64,000 nucleotides of DNA, from NCBI GenBank assembly GCA_002104895.1, contig MCFG01000061.1, forward strand, positions 130,001 through 194,000. The letters run 5' to 3'. The position numbers and the translations under genes were made by a program. This document shows positions 1 through 15,500 of the stretch, one piece after another. Below the pieces are notes generated by a model. It ran no database searches. It worked only from the letters and a program-made list of their open reading frames with translations, and had not been told where the DNA came from. The DNA comes from Anaeromyces robustus. Its lineage: Eukaryota; Neocallimastigomycota; Neocallimastigomycetes; Neocallimastigales; Neocallimastigaceae. Every line of letters begins with the position of its first letter. Within the stretch, counting starts at the first letter, position 1.

Positions 1-1515
1 GGCATCAAGAATATTTTTAGAATTGGCAGAAGCAGAGGCAGAAGCAGAAGCAGATTTAGATTCAGCAGAGATCATAGAGTATTCAGAGAAGCAACGACTA
101 GCATTTGGATCAATTGGAGTGGAAACATTATTTGATGGGGTTAATGGTGAAATACCAGTAAGACGTCTCTTTCTCTTCTTTTTAAGAATTTCAATTTGAG
201 CATTAAGAGTTTCAATTTGATTCTTTAAACTAGAAGTTTCTTCCTTTTTAATTTCATATAAATTATTTAATTCTTCATTCTTACGAGAAAGACTAGAAAT
301 CTTTTTATGCATTTGTTGATTATCAGTATTTAAAAGATTAATTTGTGAATTACGAATTTCAGATTCATTCTTAAATTGTTTTAATTCATCCATTAATTCA
401 TTAATTTTTTCCTTTAATATCATATTTTCATCCTTTAATTCCTTTGAATATTTACGTTCATTTTCAATTTGATTAATTGCTTGTTCAAGTTCTTTATCTT
501 TTTGAACAAATACACTAAGATTATTTTCTTCCAAGTTTTGTATTTTAATTTCACGATCTTCAACATCATTATGTAAACTATTAATAATACTCTTTAAACG
601 ATTAATTTCAACAAGAGCTTCATTCTTTTCTTCCTTTTCCTTTTGGAATCTAGAACGAGAATCATTTTCAATTTGACGAAGAACTTCACGTTCATCATCA
701 ACACTCTTTTTCATATTTTTAACATAAGTTTCAGCTTTTTCTTTTTCAGTTTTAATCATTTGATCAGAAAACTTTTTAATTTCATCAATATCATCCTTAT
801 TTTGTTTTCTGAGACGATCTAAACGTTGTTCAGTAGCTTCTTCTAAACGTTCAATATAATCATTAGTATTTTTAATTTTCTTATCCGTTTCTTGTTTAAT
901 AATTTTACATTGTTCTTTTAAGAAATTAATTTTTTCAATAAGTTCTTCCTTTGATAAATCATTATAATCAACATCATCAGCTTCTAATGGAGCAATTTGA
1001 CTTGGATCAGAATTACTTCTTATTAATAAATCTTTATTAGCTTCTTGTACTAATGGAATACTATCATCTAATTTTTCTTTTGGATTCTCTTCAGGTACTG
1101 GTTCTTCTACTAATTGTACTTCTTCTTCTTTTGGTTCTTCAACAGCATCTTCAGCTTTATTTTCTTCTTCTAAAACTTCTGGTTCTGGTTCTTGTACTGT
1201 TTCTGGTACTGTTTCTGATTCTGGTATTGGTTCTTGTGATTGTTCTTCTTGTTTAACTTCAACATTTTCTTCATTAACATTAACAATTTCTGTAGTTTCT
1301 TCTTCTGCTTCATTTTCAATCTCTGTTGATTCATTATTTACAATTGGTTCTTGAGATTGTTGTTCTTCTACAGCTGTATTATTTTCAGTTTCTTCTGTTG
1401 AAATATTTTCTTTTATTTCTTCATTAACATTTTCAACATTATCAACATTTTCAACATTTTCAACATTTTCGTTTTCAACTATTGGTTGATTATCTACTGT
1501 ATTTTGCTCTGACAT
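1..1515 (-). CDS. Partial acidic coiled-coil protein (N-terminal 505 residues)
   Basis: The frame is open without a stop from an ATG at 1515 to the window edge, so the C-terminus lies outside. Residues 1 to about 180 are very acidic and low in complexity, with VEN/VDN repeats near residues 10-28 and many Glu/Pro/Gln-rich stretches (PEPVE-like). From about 187 (LSKEELIEKINFLKEQ) to about 447 the sequence is a long Leu/Ile-Lys/Glu heptad-type coiled coil, ending in a basic KKKRKRR stretch followed by a Ser/Thr/Pro-rich part and a (SA)n dipeptide run near residues 487-495. There is no signal peptide or membrane segment, so it is probably an intracellular structural or scaffold protein. The family is not recognised; similar composition occurs in many unrelated cytoskeletal and tethering proteins. 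The base composition is clearly coding compared with the flanking A+T desert. Confidence 0.85.
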   Translation of the reverse strand, partial: MSEQNTVDNQPIVENENVENVENVDNVENVNEEIKENISTEETENNTAVEEQQSQEPIVNNESTEIENEAEEETTEIVNVNEENVEVKQEEQSQEPIPESETVPETVQEPEPEVLEEENKAEDAVEEPKEEEVQLVEEPVPEENPKEKLDDSIPLVQEANKDLLIRSNSDPSQIAPLEADDVDYNDLSKEELIEKINFLKEQCKIIKQETDKKIKNTNDYIERLEEATEQRLDRLRKQNKDDIDEIKKFSDQMIKTEKEKAETYVKNMKKSVDDEREVLRQIENDSRSRFQKEKEEKNEALVEINRLKSIINSLHNDVEDREIKIQNLEENNLSVFVQKDKELEQAINQIENERKYSKELKDENMILKEKINELMDELKQFKNESEIRNSQINLLNTDNQQMHKKISSLSRKNEELNNLYEIKKEETSSLKNQIETLNAQIEILKKKRKRRLTGISPLTPSNNVSTPIDPNASRCFSEYSMISAESKSASASASASANSKNILDA

Positions 1516-1721
1516 TTTGATATATGATATATATACTATTATTTTTTTTTTAATTATAAAAAAACAATTAATAATGGATATAAGTTGAATATAATATTAA
1601 AATATTATAAAAATAGATATATAAAAAAAATAAAGAATTAAAATGTTAATAACTACATTTATAGAAATATATTATTTATCTATTCATTAATATATATATT
1701 TTCATTTTATCATTATCATTA

Positions 1722-1756
<35 letters not shown>

Positions 1757-4700
1757 TATTATAGAAATAAATTTTTTATTATTTATTAATATATTATTTA
1801 TCATTATTTATTTATTTATATATTTATTTATTTTCATTTTTTTATTGTAATTATATTATTATTTATTATTGTTTATTCATTGATATTATTTATTGTTTAT
1901 AGAAAAATATATATATTGCTTAACATTTTATCTATTTTATCACTTTCAAATAATACTTTTAGTTAATTTTATCTTATTTATTTTTTATATCTTAATTATA
2001 TAGCTTTATTATTTGTTCTCTTTAATATTTTAATACTATCAAAATTATTTTATTAAACATTATTGTCTAAAAATAGTATTTATTTATCTATATTATTTCT
2101 TCTCCATATTTAAATTCTCCTTTATATTCTTATTTTCTTTTTGTTTTCTTTCATATTTTATTCTTTTTTATCCTTCATTTATATATATATATTTATCATC
2201 GTTCTACAATATATATTTATATAAAGATAATTTATATACTTTACATTAATAAAAAAAAAAAAAAATAAATTGGTTTTAAATTGAATGAAAAAGTAATATT
2301 TTTTTCCTAATTATTTATAAATTTTGGTTTATTACTTTGTAATTTGAAATATATGGTAAAAAAAAATGTAATTGTAATGTGTCTTTTTAAAAAAAAAAAA
2401 AAGATAGCTATATTATTAATGTTGTTATTATTATTATCTTCTTTTTTGACAAAGGTGTTTCTAATAAGATTCTTTTTGTCTGACTTTATTATTATTATTG
2501 TGTCTTAAAATTATTTTATTTTTATTTTTATTATTATTATTTTAAAAACGTTTTATTATTAAAAAATAGTTTTTTTTTTTTTTGTTCTTAAAAATAAATA
2601 ATAAATAAAAAAATAAAATTTATTATCTTCAATGGAAAAAAAAAAGGTTATAAGCTAAAATCTTTTTTTTTTTTTTCAATTAAAATTTGGTTCTTTTGAG
2701 AAAAAAAAAAAAAGAAAAGAAAATAATTTCAAAATAAAAAAAAAGAAAATTTTTATTTCTTTTTTTTTTTTTTTTTTTACACAAAAATTATTTTTTAATA
2801 TTAATTTAATTTAATGATTTAATATTTTTAATAAATAATTTAATATTTTAATATTTTAATAATTTTTAAATAATTAAAATAATAATAAGTAAGAAGTTAT
2901 AATTTTTTTATAAATAAATAAATAAATAAATATTATATAAAAAAAAAAAACAAAATATAAAAACAAAATATAAAAAAATGGTAAATAATAAAATTAAGAA
3001 ATAAAATATATAATTTAAATTTATATATAATATTAATAAATATATAATATATATTAAATAAATAAATATATATTATATAATTAAATAAATATATATTATA
3101 TAATAAATAAATAAATACATATTATATATAATAAATATATTATTTTATTATATGGTATTGAATATTAAATGATAATCTTTTTTTCATAATTTTTATTTTT
3201 TAATATTTTATAATAAATTATATAATAATTAAAATTAATATAATTATTGAATATTAATTTTTTTTATCTTTTTTTTTTTAACACTTTTATTACATATATA
3301 TTAATATGTTTTATTATATTGTATTTTATATTAAATTTGTAATATATTTCAATATATTGATAATATATATGTAATAAATTTAATATAAGTAACAATATAA
3401 AAAATTTTTTTTATATAATTAAAAACTCAATTATATTAAAGTCTTTTATATTAAAATATAAAAACATCATAGGTTAAAAAAAATGAAAACTATTTTTTTT
3501 TCTTATTCTAATATAATAATAATAAATAATAATAAATAATAAATAATAATTAATATTATAATAATACTATATTATATATTATATATTATAATATATAATA
3601 TTTAATATATAATTTACATATAATTATTTATATATGCATTTACATTTATTATTGAATAATAAAAAAATTTTATATATTTATATAATTTTTTAACATCATA
3701 AATAGAATGGATAGAATACTTAATTCTATTTATTATTAAATGTATTATAATAAATAGAATGGTTAATTAAATAAATAAATATACATAAAATATAAAATAT
3801 ATACAAATAAATGTATAAAATATATACCAATAAAATAATATAAAACCAAAATAAAATATTAATAAAAGTAAATGAAAATGAAAATAAAAAAAATATAATA
3901 AATATAAACTAATTATTTAATATTATTTAATATTATATAATACCTAATTTTATAATTATAAAAGAATATATTATTAAATACTATTAAATAAAATGTATTT
4001 AACATATATTATATATATTAGTATTATAATATTATAATAATGATATATAATGGAATATATAATAAAAAGATGATTTTTTATGTTATGTACTGATAGTCAA
4101 AAAAATAAAAGAATAAATAATAATAATAAAAATAAATAATAATAATAATAATAATAATAAAACATTAATGGATATTTTTGTATTCTTTTTTTAAAATTTA
4201 CCGCTTTTTGACTTTTTTATAAATTATTATAAATTATTATAGAAGAAAAATCTTTTATTATTAAAGAAATAAAAATCCATTATCATTAACTTTTTATATT
4301 ATATTATTATAATTGAATATTATTCTAATTGAATATTATTATAATCTGAATATTATTATTATAATTAATTATTATTCATTTCTGTATTTATCATTTAATT
4401 ATTTATTTACTTAATTATTTATTGATTTATTTATTTTCTGTATTTATTGATTGATTTTCATAATATTTATTATAATGGTATAATTTTTATGCTTTTTTTT
4501 TTATTATAATATTTTTTTTCTATTATTTATGCTTTCTGTTTAATAATGCTTATTTTTTATTTATTTTTATATAATAAATTTAGTTTTTCTTTCTTTTTTT
4601 TTTTTTTATTGTTCCAGTTTATTTTGTTTTGTTTTATATATTTTGTGTAATATTAATATATATTATTAATATATTATTAATATAACTATAATATATAATA

Positions 4701-5297
4701 ATGATATAAAATACATAATATTATTACATTTTATTGAATTAAATATTTTAGTTTTGATTTTTTTATTTTAAAATATTTTTTTTTATTATTTTAATTATTT
4801 TGAAATTTTTAATCTTCTCATAGATTGAAAAATTTTCTATTTATTATAAATATAATTAATAATATATGAAATATATATTAAACAATATAAATTATATATT
4901 ATTTAATATATTGTATATTATATATATAAATTAAAATACATTAAATCCTATTAAAGCTAATTTAAAAATTTAATAAATATTACATTTTACATATAAATTA
5001 TTCCTACTTTTGACTAAAATAAAAAATAATATAAAAAATAATAAAGAAGAGAAGGAAAAAAAATAATAAAGATTTAAAAATATAAATAATAGAAAAAAAA
5101 AAAAAGAAAAACGTCTTAACTAAAAATCATACCATTAAATAAGTAAATAAATAATGGTAGATGTGTGTAATAAAAATGTAGTTAATAAAATAATACATTA
5201 AATAATAAAATATTTTAATCAATAATAATATTTATAAATCTATATATAAATAATAAAAGAAAAGATTTCTTTCAACCTTTTTCTTTTTATTCTTTAA

Positions 5298-5347
5298 TAT
5301 AAAAATTTTATATTAATATTTATGATTATTAATATAAAATTTTTATA
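5298..5347. repeat. Perfect 20-bp inverted repeat
   Basis: Left arm 5298-5317 (TATAAAAATTTTATATTAAT) is exactly complementary to 5328-5347 with a 10-nt loop. It lies in gene-free A+T-rich DNA. Chance palindromes are common at this composition, so no function is assigned. Confidence 0.7.
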
Positions 5348-7780
5348 ATAAAAAAAAAACAAAAAAAAATGTAAACAATCTTAAATAATATTATTATTAA
5401 TAAAAAAAAACAAGGAGGAAAATATTCTATTTATTCATATTTAATATCCACGTTTTTTCTTTATGATTATCATATTAATAATGAATTTTATTCTATTCCA
5501 AGAAAACAATTTGATTTATCCTTAATATATAATTGTTTATTTTAATTCATTTTAACAATTGATTCCTTTTATCACAAATAGTTTAATAGTACTAAACATA
5601 TAGTTTTTATAAAATTACTATACTTTTTTTTTTCTTATATAATCCATTATATTATTTATATTATGATTAAGGAAAGACCATAGTTAAATTTATTTTATTT
5701 TATTTTTCATTTGTTATTTATATTGTATCATATTTTATTATACATTAACATATCAACTAATATTCAATAATATTCAATAATATTCAATAATATTAAATAT
5801 TAAATATTAAAAGTATTATAATCCATTGTAAAATACATTTTTTTAATTAAAAATTTTGAAATATTAGTATTATTAGTATTTTATTTATTATTTATTATTT
5901 ATTATTAACTATTATTATTTATTATTTACTGATAGAAATTATGATGAATAAAAAATTTTTAAGCCAAAAAGGAAATAATATATTTATTAAGAAAAAAGAG
6001 AGAAATAAACCACCAATAATAAATAATTAAAATAAATAAATTATTAAATCATTAAAAAACAAAACATTAAAAAAAAAAAAAAAAACATCAAAGTTTAATT
6101 ATTAACAAAAGTTTAATTATTAATAAATTTAATATTTATTTATTTACTTATTTATTTATTCATTTAATTAATTAATTATTTAATTAAATGAAGGTTTGTT
6201 TATTATTATTATTATATTTTATTTATTTATTTATTTATTTATTTATATACTTTTATATATTTATTTATTTATATATTTATTTATTTACTTATTTATTTAC
6301 TATGGTATGTCGTAGGACAAAAACGTTTAGTTTAAATTATTGATTTCTATTTAGTTGCTTATTGGTATTTCCTATATCTAATTTGAACAAATTAAAACAT
6401 AATAAAGTTTTAAATCGATAGAAAATTAAAACATGAATTACTCCAATAATAAATCAATGTCAATGTATTAATTAATTAATTAATTAATTAATAATACTAT
6501 AAAAAAAAAATGTTTTAAATACTCTATACAAAAAAAAATATTTTATTTTATAATATTTTTAATTCAAAATAAAATAAAATAAAAAAATATAAAATAAAAA
6601 AAAATAATATAAAATAATATAAAATAGTAAAATAGTGAAATAAAGCAAATCATCCTTTTTTTAAAAAATATTAAAAAGGCTTTTAAATCTTCATTTATAA
6701 TTAATTATTATTATTATTTTAGAATATATTAATTAATGATTAATTATTATATAATATAATCATATTAATGATAATTATTATTAATGAATTAATGAATTTA
6801 ATCTATTTATTATTTAATTATTTTATTATAAAATTATTATTATTGTTTTTTGGGTAGTTGATGATCATTTTTATTTATTTACTTATAATGAATTATTATT
6901 TAATAGTTTTTTGTTTTATGTATATATTTTAGTATATTATATTATACATTATAATATATTATTATAGTATGAATATATATTAAGTAGTATTAAATATTTC
7001 TTTGTATTGATTTTTACTATTTATGGTAATTGATGATGATAATTAAAAAAGTATGAAAAAGATTACAATTAATTTAATAAACTTTTTTATGTATTAATAA
7101 TTGTTAAATGTAACATGTTTAAAAAAAAATTTTTTTTGAAAAATAAAAAATTAAAAAAAGATTAATTAAAATATTAAAAATAAATTAAAAATATTAAAAT
7201 TTAAATTAAAATTAAAATTAAAATTAAAACTAAAATTAAAATAAAATATTTTGGAATGATAATATTATAAATAAAATAATATATTATATTACATAATAAA
7301 AAAAAAAAAGAAAGAAAAAATGGGTATAAAAACTTTAATGTTTATAATTATAAATTTTAAAAAATTCATGGCAACATAATATAAAGAAAAAATTTTTTTA
7401 TTTCATTTCATTTTTATTATTATTATGATTATGATTATTATTAATTCTGTTATTAATTCTATTATTTATTTTATTATTATTTTATTATATTTTATTTTAT
7501 TTTATTATTATTTTATTAGACTTTTTTTTTTTTTATAATTAATATCATGATAAAACTTTTTGTTACAAACTTAATAATTTAAAAAATAATTATTATTAAA
7601 TTAAAAAAGTTTAATGGTTTTTTATAAATCAACTAAAAGTAATAAAGTAAAAAATAAAATAAAAAGTAGCATATCCTGTAACAAAAATTTACTTTTTTTT
7701 TTTAACAATTATAAATTTAATTAATAAAAAAATAGTTAAATAAATAAATAAATCAAAAGTACTTAATAAATAAACAATAA

Positions 7781-7907
<127 letters not shown>

Positions 7908-10654
7908 TATATAATAATATTTAATAATACTTATTATTGTTATTATAAATTATTAAAATCATGATGAAAGATTAATAAATATGAATGAGTTTTTTATAAA
8001 AGCTTTAGAAAAAAAATATATTTTCAAATTTGTTTAATTACGGTTTATATAAAACAAAATGAGAAAGCGGTTTATTTATTTATATATTTATTTAGTTATT
8101 TATTTATTTATTTATATATTTATTTAATTTATTTATTTATTTATTTATTTTTTATTATATATAAATTTTTATTACTATTTAAATAACAAAAAAATTATTT
8201 TATATATACAACCCCTAGTATTAATAGAATGAATCAACCATTTAATTATTATATATTATTTATATATTTATTTTATTTATATTATTATTAATTTATTTAA
8301 ACGAATAAATAAGTATAAATTAAATAAATAGATAATATAATTAAATAAATATTATAATATAATTAAATAGAATGTTGTAATATAATAAAATTACTAAATA
8401 CAAACAAAATATAAAAAAAAAAATTTAACCGTTTTTTACCTTTTTTTTTATTAATTTATTAACGATTAAGAATTTTAAAAATTTTGTTTTAAAAAAGGAA
8501 AAATTTTTAATTAATAATAAAAAATAATTAAAATAAATTTTTTTTTTTCTTTTTAAACGATTTGTTTTAACTTTAATTTTTTCATTAACTCACTTTATTT
8601 TATTTTTTGACTTTTTTAGTATTAAATATTTAATATAAAAAAATAAAAAAAAATTTTTTTTTTTATAAATTATTTATTAATAATTATTAAAAGTCTTTTT
8701 TTTTTTTATTTCTACTATGATTCATTAAATACATTGCGTGCATATACAAAAAGTTTAAAAACTAAAATAAAGAAAAAAAAAAAAAAAAGACTTTTTTTGG
8801 TAATAATTAAAGGTATAAAATAAAATAATAAATATTAAAATAAATATTAAAATAAATAAATATATATAATAAATAAAAATAGTTAATGATTAATTAGTGA
8901 AATATTGTTTTTATTTTTTATAATTTTTATATAAAAAAAAATAAAATAAAAATTAATTACTTTTTTTTTTATTTCTACTTAAAGTTTACTATGATAATTT
9001 ACCTTTTGTTTTTTGAACATACTTTTTTACTTTAAAGCACTTTTGTTTTTCTATATTATTGCTATATTTATTAATCCATCCATATATAAATTGAATAAAA
9101 AATTTTTTATTTTTTAATATTAATTATATTATATATATTGTAATATATTATAACAATTCATTTAATTATATTATAAAAATAACTTTATTTTAAAACATTT
9201 TAATTTAATTTTTTTAAAATATCATTTATTATTATATTAATTAATTCAATATTATTATTGAATTTATTAATGATTTATTTATTTATTATATATTTATTTA
9301 TTTATTAATTATATATATATTTATTTATTATATATAATATATATATTTATTTATTTGATTATTTTTTTTATATTATATTTTATGCATTGTAATTTTTTTT
9401 AATTTCAACTAGTTTATATTTTATTTTTATTTTTATTTTTATTTTATTTTATTTTATTTTATTTTATTTTATTCATTCATTCATTTATTTTATAACTCAA
9501 CAAAACCCAACATTTTGTAATGTCACATTAAGCTTTATTGGTTACAAATATACAAATATGAGAGGATGGAGAAATATCAAATACACACTTTTTATTTATT
9601 TAGCAAATATTTAGTAAATATTTTAGTATATATTAAATATTTAATAGATATAAACTTAAAATATTATATAAAAAATATTATATAATATAGATTATTAATT
9701 ATTAATTATTAATTAAACTATTAAACTATTAAAATATATAAATATTAAAATTTCAAAATAAAAAACGGCATGTTTAAAGATATAACATTGGTGTAACCTT
9801 GAATAATTAAAAATTAATTTAAAGTTTAATTAATGGTATAAAAAATTCAAAAAATTCAAAAAAAAAAATAAATTAAAATTTAAAAAAAAAAAAGAAAAAG
9901 TTAATAATTGAATATTGAATATTGAATATTTTCTTTTTTTTTTATTTAAATAAATAATAAATTACTTTAAATAATTATGGAACTTTTAATGAACTTTTTA
10001 ATTATTACTTAATCAATTATGGAACTTTTAATAAACTTTAATTATTAATTATTTTTTTTTAAAAAAAAAAAATTTATTTATTTATTTATTTATATATTTA
10101 TTTATTTATTTATTTATTTATATATTTATTTATTTATTTATTTACTTATTTATTTATTTATTTATTTATTTACTTATTTATTTATTTATTTATTTATTTA
10201 TAATAAAAAAAAAACATTAAAAGTGAAGTTTTTCATTTCATTAAACATAAAACATTGACTTTATTTTTTTTTTATTTTAATATAATTTTATTAATTAAAG
10301 TTTTAAGAATTAATTATTAAATATTATCAATTATTAGTAACTTTTTTAATTATTTTATAATCATTTTTAATAATTGACAATAATATTGTTGTTATTTTTA
10401 TTATTATTATTACTATTATTATAATTATTACTATTATTATAATTATTATAATTATCAATTTTAATTATGATATTAAAATAAAAGCATTTTTTTAAAACAA
10501 ATAAATCATTTAAAAATGGTATAACAAAGAGAATAATGTTATATATTAATACAAATAAAATGTTTATATATAAAACAAATAATGACAAATCAAGTATTGA
10601 TTATTAGTTTGTTTGTTTCTTTGTTTTTATATATTATTATTTATTATTTTTATA

Positions 10655-10687
<33 letters not shown>

Positions 10688-12250
10688 CATTAAAAATAGA
10701 ATTAAAAAATATTTTTTTAGTATTTTTCAGTATTTTGGTATATATTCAACTTTATATTTTGGTATCACATTAAGAGTAATTTCTTTTATTTTATTTTATT
10801 TATTCTATTTTAATTGTTTATTTGTTTTTAAGATATTATTAAAGGGGCTAATATGAAAGAAATAAAATGAAATAAAAATGAAATAAAAAATGAAATAAAA
10901 AATGAAATAAAATGGATGAACCAATTTTTTCTTATTATTATTATTATTATTATAATTTTTAAGGGTAAAAGAAAAATTATTATTAACCAAACATTTATAA
11001 ATTTCATTATTTCAAAATAACCATAAAAAAGTTTAAAATTAATAAAAAATTTTTTTGTTTAAGATTACCAAGTTTTTTATAATTTAATAATAATAATAAT
11101 AATAAAATAGTAATTAAATAGAAATACAGTATTTTTTATTTTTATTTTAATAAATAATAATACATTAAATATTTAACCAGTTTTATAAAAACAATTATTT
11201 TAATTTTTATTTTAAAAGAACTTTGAAAAATTAGTATAAATAAATCATATATATATATATATATAATTTTTTTTAACATTTATATGACTTATTGCGGTTT
11301 TCTTTTTTATTGTTAAACTTTAATAATTTAAATAATATATATACATATATTATATATATTATTATATATATAATATTTGTTATATTATGTAAAGAAAAAA
11401 TAAATTAAAAACAAAAAAAAAAAAATGGTTATTATACTAATAATAGTATAATTTAAGGTTTTTTTTTTTATTTTTATTTCATGTTTTATTTGAATTTAAT
11501 GAATAAATATTTTTTTTACATTCAAATAAATTAGAATTCTGATATAAAAGATAATAATCTTTATAAATTATAAACAAACTTAAATGTAACAATAATAATA
11601 ATATTATTATTACTAGAAAAATATAAAGGTTTTATTGAAATAAAATTATGATTAAAAAAAAAAAAAGTTTGATAATACAATGAATTAAAATTAGTATATA
11701 TATAATAACTTATAATAACTATTGTTATTTTTATTCTTAATATTTATTTATTTATATATAATAAAATAAAATTATTTACACATTCTATCCTCTTATATAA
11801 TTAACATTGAAATTAAAAAAAAAAAAAAGAAGATAAAAAGATAAAAAAACACAACTGAATAAAAAAAATTATAAACAAAAAACAAAAAAAACTTTAAATT
11901 TTAATTTTTAATTAAAAACTTTAAAACTTTGTTATAAAAAACAATTAACAAATTAATAATTAATATTTGTTAATAATTCTTCATTTCAAATTATCAAATT
12001 ATATAATTTACTATAATAATTATGGATTATAATTTTTCATAATTTGTTTTATTATTATTATTATTATCTTATATAATTAAGTATATTATATATAATTTTT
12101 TTTTTTTTTACATGGTTATAATAAAAAAAAATGATAAAAAAAGATTCTTATTTATATTTAATATTATAATATCTAAATGTATATGTAAATATTATTATAA
12201 TTTTAAATGTTTAAAGAAAAGAAAAAAAATATAAATATATATATATATAT

Positions 12251-12398
12251 GTAATTATAAAATTAAAAAATTACTTTTTTTTTTTTTTTTTGTTTTTATA
12301 TGATTATTGAAATATATAATACTATGTGTAATTATAAAATTAAAAAATTACTTTTTTTTTTTTTTTTGTTTTTATATGATTATTGAAATATATAATAC
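12251..12398. repeat. Tandem duplication of about 72 bp
   Basis: Copy 1 is 12251-12322 and copy 2 is 12328-12398. Both start GTAATTATAAAATTAAAAAA, run through a T tract and end in ATTGAAATATATAATAC. They differ mainly in T-tract length, so the duplication looks recent. It lies just 3' of the minus-strand gene ending at 12540. Confidence 0.85.
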
Positions 12399-12444
12399 AA
12401 TTATTATTTTAATTATTTAAATATTAATATTTATATATGTCCAT

Positions 12445-12445
<1 letters not shown>

Positions 12446-12496
<51 letters not shown>
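12446..12496. repeat. 51-nt T homopolymer
   Basis: An unbroken T run on the plus strand lies 43 bp beyond the stop codon of the minus-strand gene, where it would be a poly(A) stretch in the 3' flank. Its length is a risk point for assembly accuracy. Confidence 0.9.
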
Positions 12497-12498
<2 letters not shown>

Positions 12499-12539
12499 TC
12501 TTATACTATTTTTTTTTTTTTACGTTTTATAAATTTAAT

Positions 12540-15500
12540 CTAAAATAAAATTTGAGAGGAATTAGCTGGTGTATATTTTCTTGATTTAGTTTTATATGTA
12601 TGATGAGATTGAACAGATGAAAGTCCAAAAGTAGGTTGTTCTGCCATTTGACGACGATTTTCTAAATTACTGGCTGATTTATTCATAGAACCATATGTTG
12701 TAAGCATAGGATTATCTCTACTCGTTTGAAGATTAGCTTGACTACTACGGCGACTATATAATTGAAGTGGTGGAACTTCTGGTGGTAATTCAGATGATCC
12801 TAAATTAGAAGCTATTAATTTTTGTTGTTCATTACCATTACCATTACCACTTCCACCTAAACAAAAGATATCTGAATAATTTTGTTGGGCTAATTTTAAA
12901 TGACGACGACTATATAATTTACGATTTTCTTGAGCTTGTTTCTCAACTTCAGCATCTAATTCTGGAGATCCAAAAATATTATTATAGGAATTAGAAATTT
13001 TAAAACGAGATTTATCTTGTTGTTGTGATGAAGAATTAGAAGTTGGTAAAGGATCAGGTGTATCAAATATATGACTTTCATTATAATTTTTACGATTTGG
13101 ATGATGATGATGAGGAGGATATTGTTGTTCTTGTTGTTCTTGTTCTTGTTGTTCTATATTATTATTATGTTCATGTTCATGTTCATGTTCATGTTGTTCA
13201 TGTTCATGTTCATTAGTAGTAGTAGTAGTAATAGTTTCTTTTGGACCTTTCATATCTGTAATTTGTTGATTAGAATCAAATGAAATTTTTTCTAATTTTT
13301 TATCTAAATCTTCTAAACTATGAATATAATCTTCTTTTGGGGCATTACTATTAACTATATAGAAATATATATATATAATGATAGTTATATTATTGATTAT
13401 ATAAATATAAAAAAGATAAAAATAAAAAATTGTTTAATAATTAATATAATTTTTGGTTAGTATTCATTATTCAATATTAGGCATATTAATAATTTATAAT
13501 TTAATCTTTTTTTTTTATTATTAAAGTTATAGAGTTATATATATATATGTTCTCTATGTTCTCTAGTTTTTTTTTTACTTTATCAATTTATATAGAGTTA
13601 TATATATATATTCTCTAGTTTTTTATTTATTTTATTTTTTTTTTAATTTATAAATTTTATATAATTACCATTATCATTATAATTCATTGGAGTTGGGGAT
13701 GTTACTAAATTCTTTTCAGTAGTTGTAATATCATTAGGATTAGATGGAATCATAGATTCAGTACCTGATATTTTATTTAATTCTTCTAAAAGTTCTGGAT
13801 GATTTTTTAAATCTTCTGTTGCCATTAAATCACGATATAATTCATCAAAACGATTTTTTGCTTCTTCATATTTTTCTTTATTTATTAATTCTTCTGGGGT
13901 TTCTTTTGGTGGTTGATGATCATTCATAATTTTATTGAAATAATTACGATCAGAGAGTGCTGTAGCTTTATCAAATGATGAAGTAATATGATCTTTTGAA
14001 ATATTATTATTATCATTATTATCATTATTATTATTATTATTCATTTCTTTCATTTCTTCTTGTTTATTTCCATAATCCTTTTTTTCTTGTAATTCTTCTT
14101 CTCCTTTTCCTCTAATAATTTCATCTTCTCTTGGAAGTGGACGACTTGATGTTTCATGGAAATAAGGAGTTTGAAGAGATGGTGAAGAAGAAGTTTGAAG
14201 TGGATGAGTACTTGAATAATCTTGACTTTGATCATAATTCGATATATTATTTTTATTGTTATTATTGTTATTCCTACTTTTATTAGATGATGCTGATAAT
14301 GGTTTAATATGATGATAAGAAGAATCAGGTATAAATTCTTCATCATCATGAACTTGATCAGGAATATTATCTTGAACATTAATATGATGGTAAGCATGAG
14401 GATTAGAATTAGAAGTGGAATGATGTCCATGATGAGAAATAAATTGATTATATTCTTTAACTTGATTAGTAGATGGTATTTCTTGATATTCATTAACATA
14501 TTTATCATAAGGATTATATTCTACTGTAGCAAATGGTGCTAAACTTGAAACAGAAATAGAAGAATTTAAAGGTCTTGGAACGGAATTATTATCATTATTG
14601 TTATTATTATTATTATTTTTATTATCAAATGATGTAGCAAATGGTGCTGCATATTTTGTTTGAGTTTGAGTTTGATTTTGATTTTGAGTTTGAGGTAAAT
14701 CATTATTATTATTATTTAAAAGTTGATCTAATTTTTGACGACGTAAAAGTGATTCTTTACGTTGTTCAGGAGTTTGTAAATCTTCACGACTAACAAAAAT
14801 ATCTTCATGACGTTCAATACCATTATTATTATTGTTATTATTATTATTATTCCTCATACTTTCTCTACTTATAATATTTATTCTATTATTATTATTATTA
14901 TTATTAATTGAATTAGAATCATAATAATTACCACCTTCTATATTAGACATTTCTGATTGAGCCATCATATTTGGTTCAGTTTGTGGTAATAAATAAGATG
15001 GTTCATTATTATTATCATTATTATTATTATTATTATTTTCATTAATATTATAAAAGGATTGAACTTTATGAGGATTATCAACAGCAATATCATCACGACC
15101 AAATGGACTAGTTAATTGATAATGATGATTTTGATATTTTCTTCTTCCATTATTATTATATTCACTTTCTCTACTATATTTTCCATTATTATTACCATTA
15201 TTTTCTTCATTTTTTACATTAAAAATATCAGAAAAATTATTAAATTGACCATAACGTTTACGTTCAGCAAATCCAAAATCATGAATTTGACTTGAATTAA
15301 GAGATGAATTAATAGAATCTAATCTTTCTTGTGGCTATTAATATTTTAATATTTTTTTTTTTTTGGATAAATACAATTAAAAAAATTTTTTTTGAAATAA
15401 AAATAAAAAAAAAAAAGAATATGATATAAAATAAAAATAAAAATAATATTTTAAAAAAAAAAAAAAAGAGATTATATATATTATATATATATTATAGATT

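Noticed and set aside
10367-10990. Three short open frames at 10.4-11.0 kb
   Set aside because: Composition is only A+T-rich simple sequence (runs of Asn, Lys, Leu, Ile). There is no start context, domain or splice structure.
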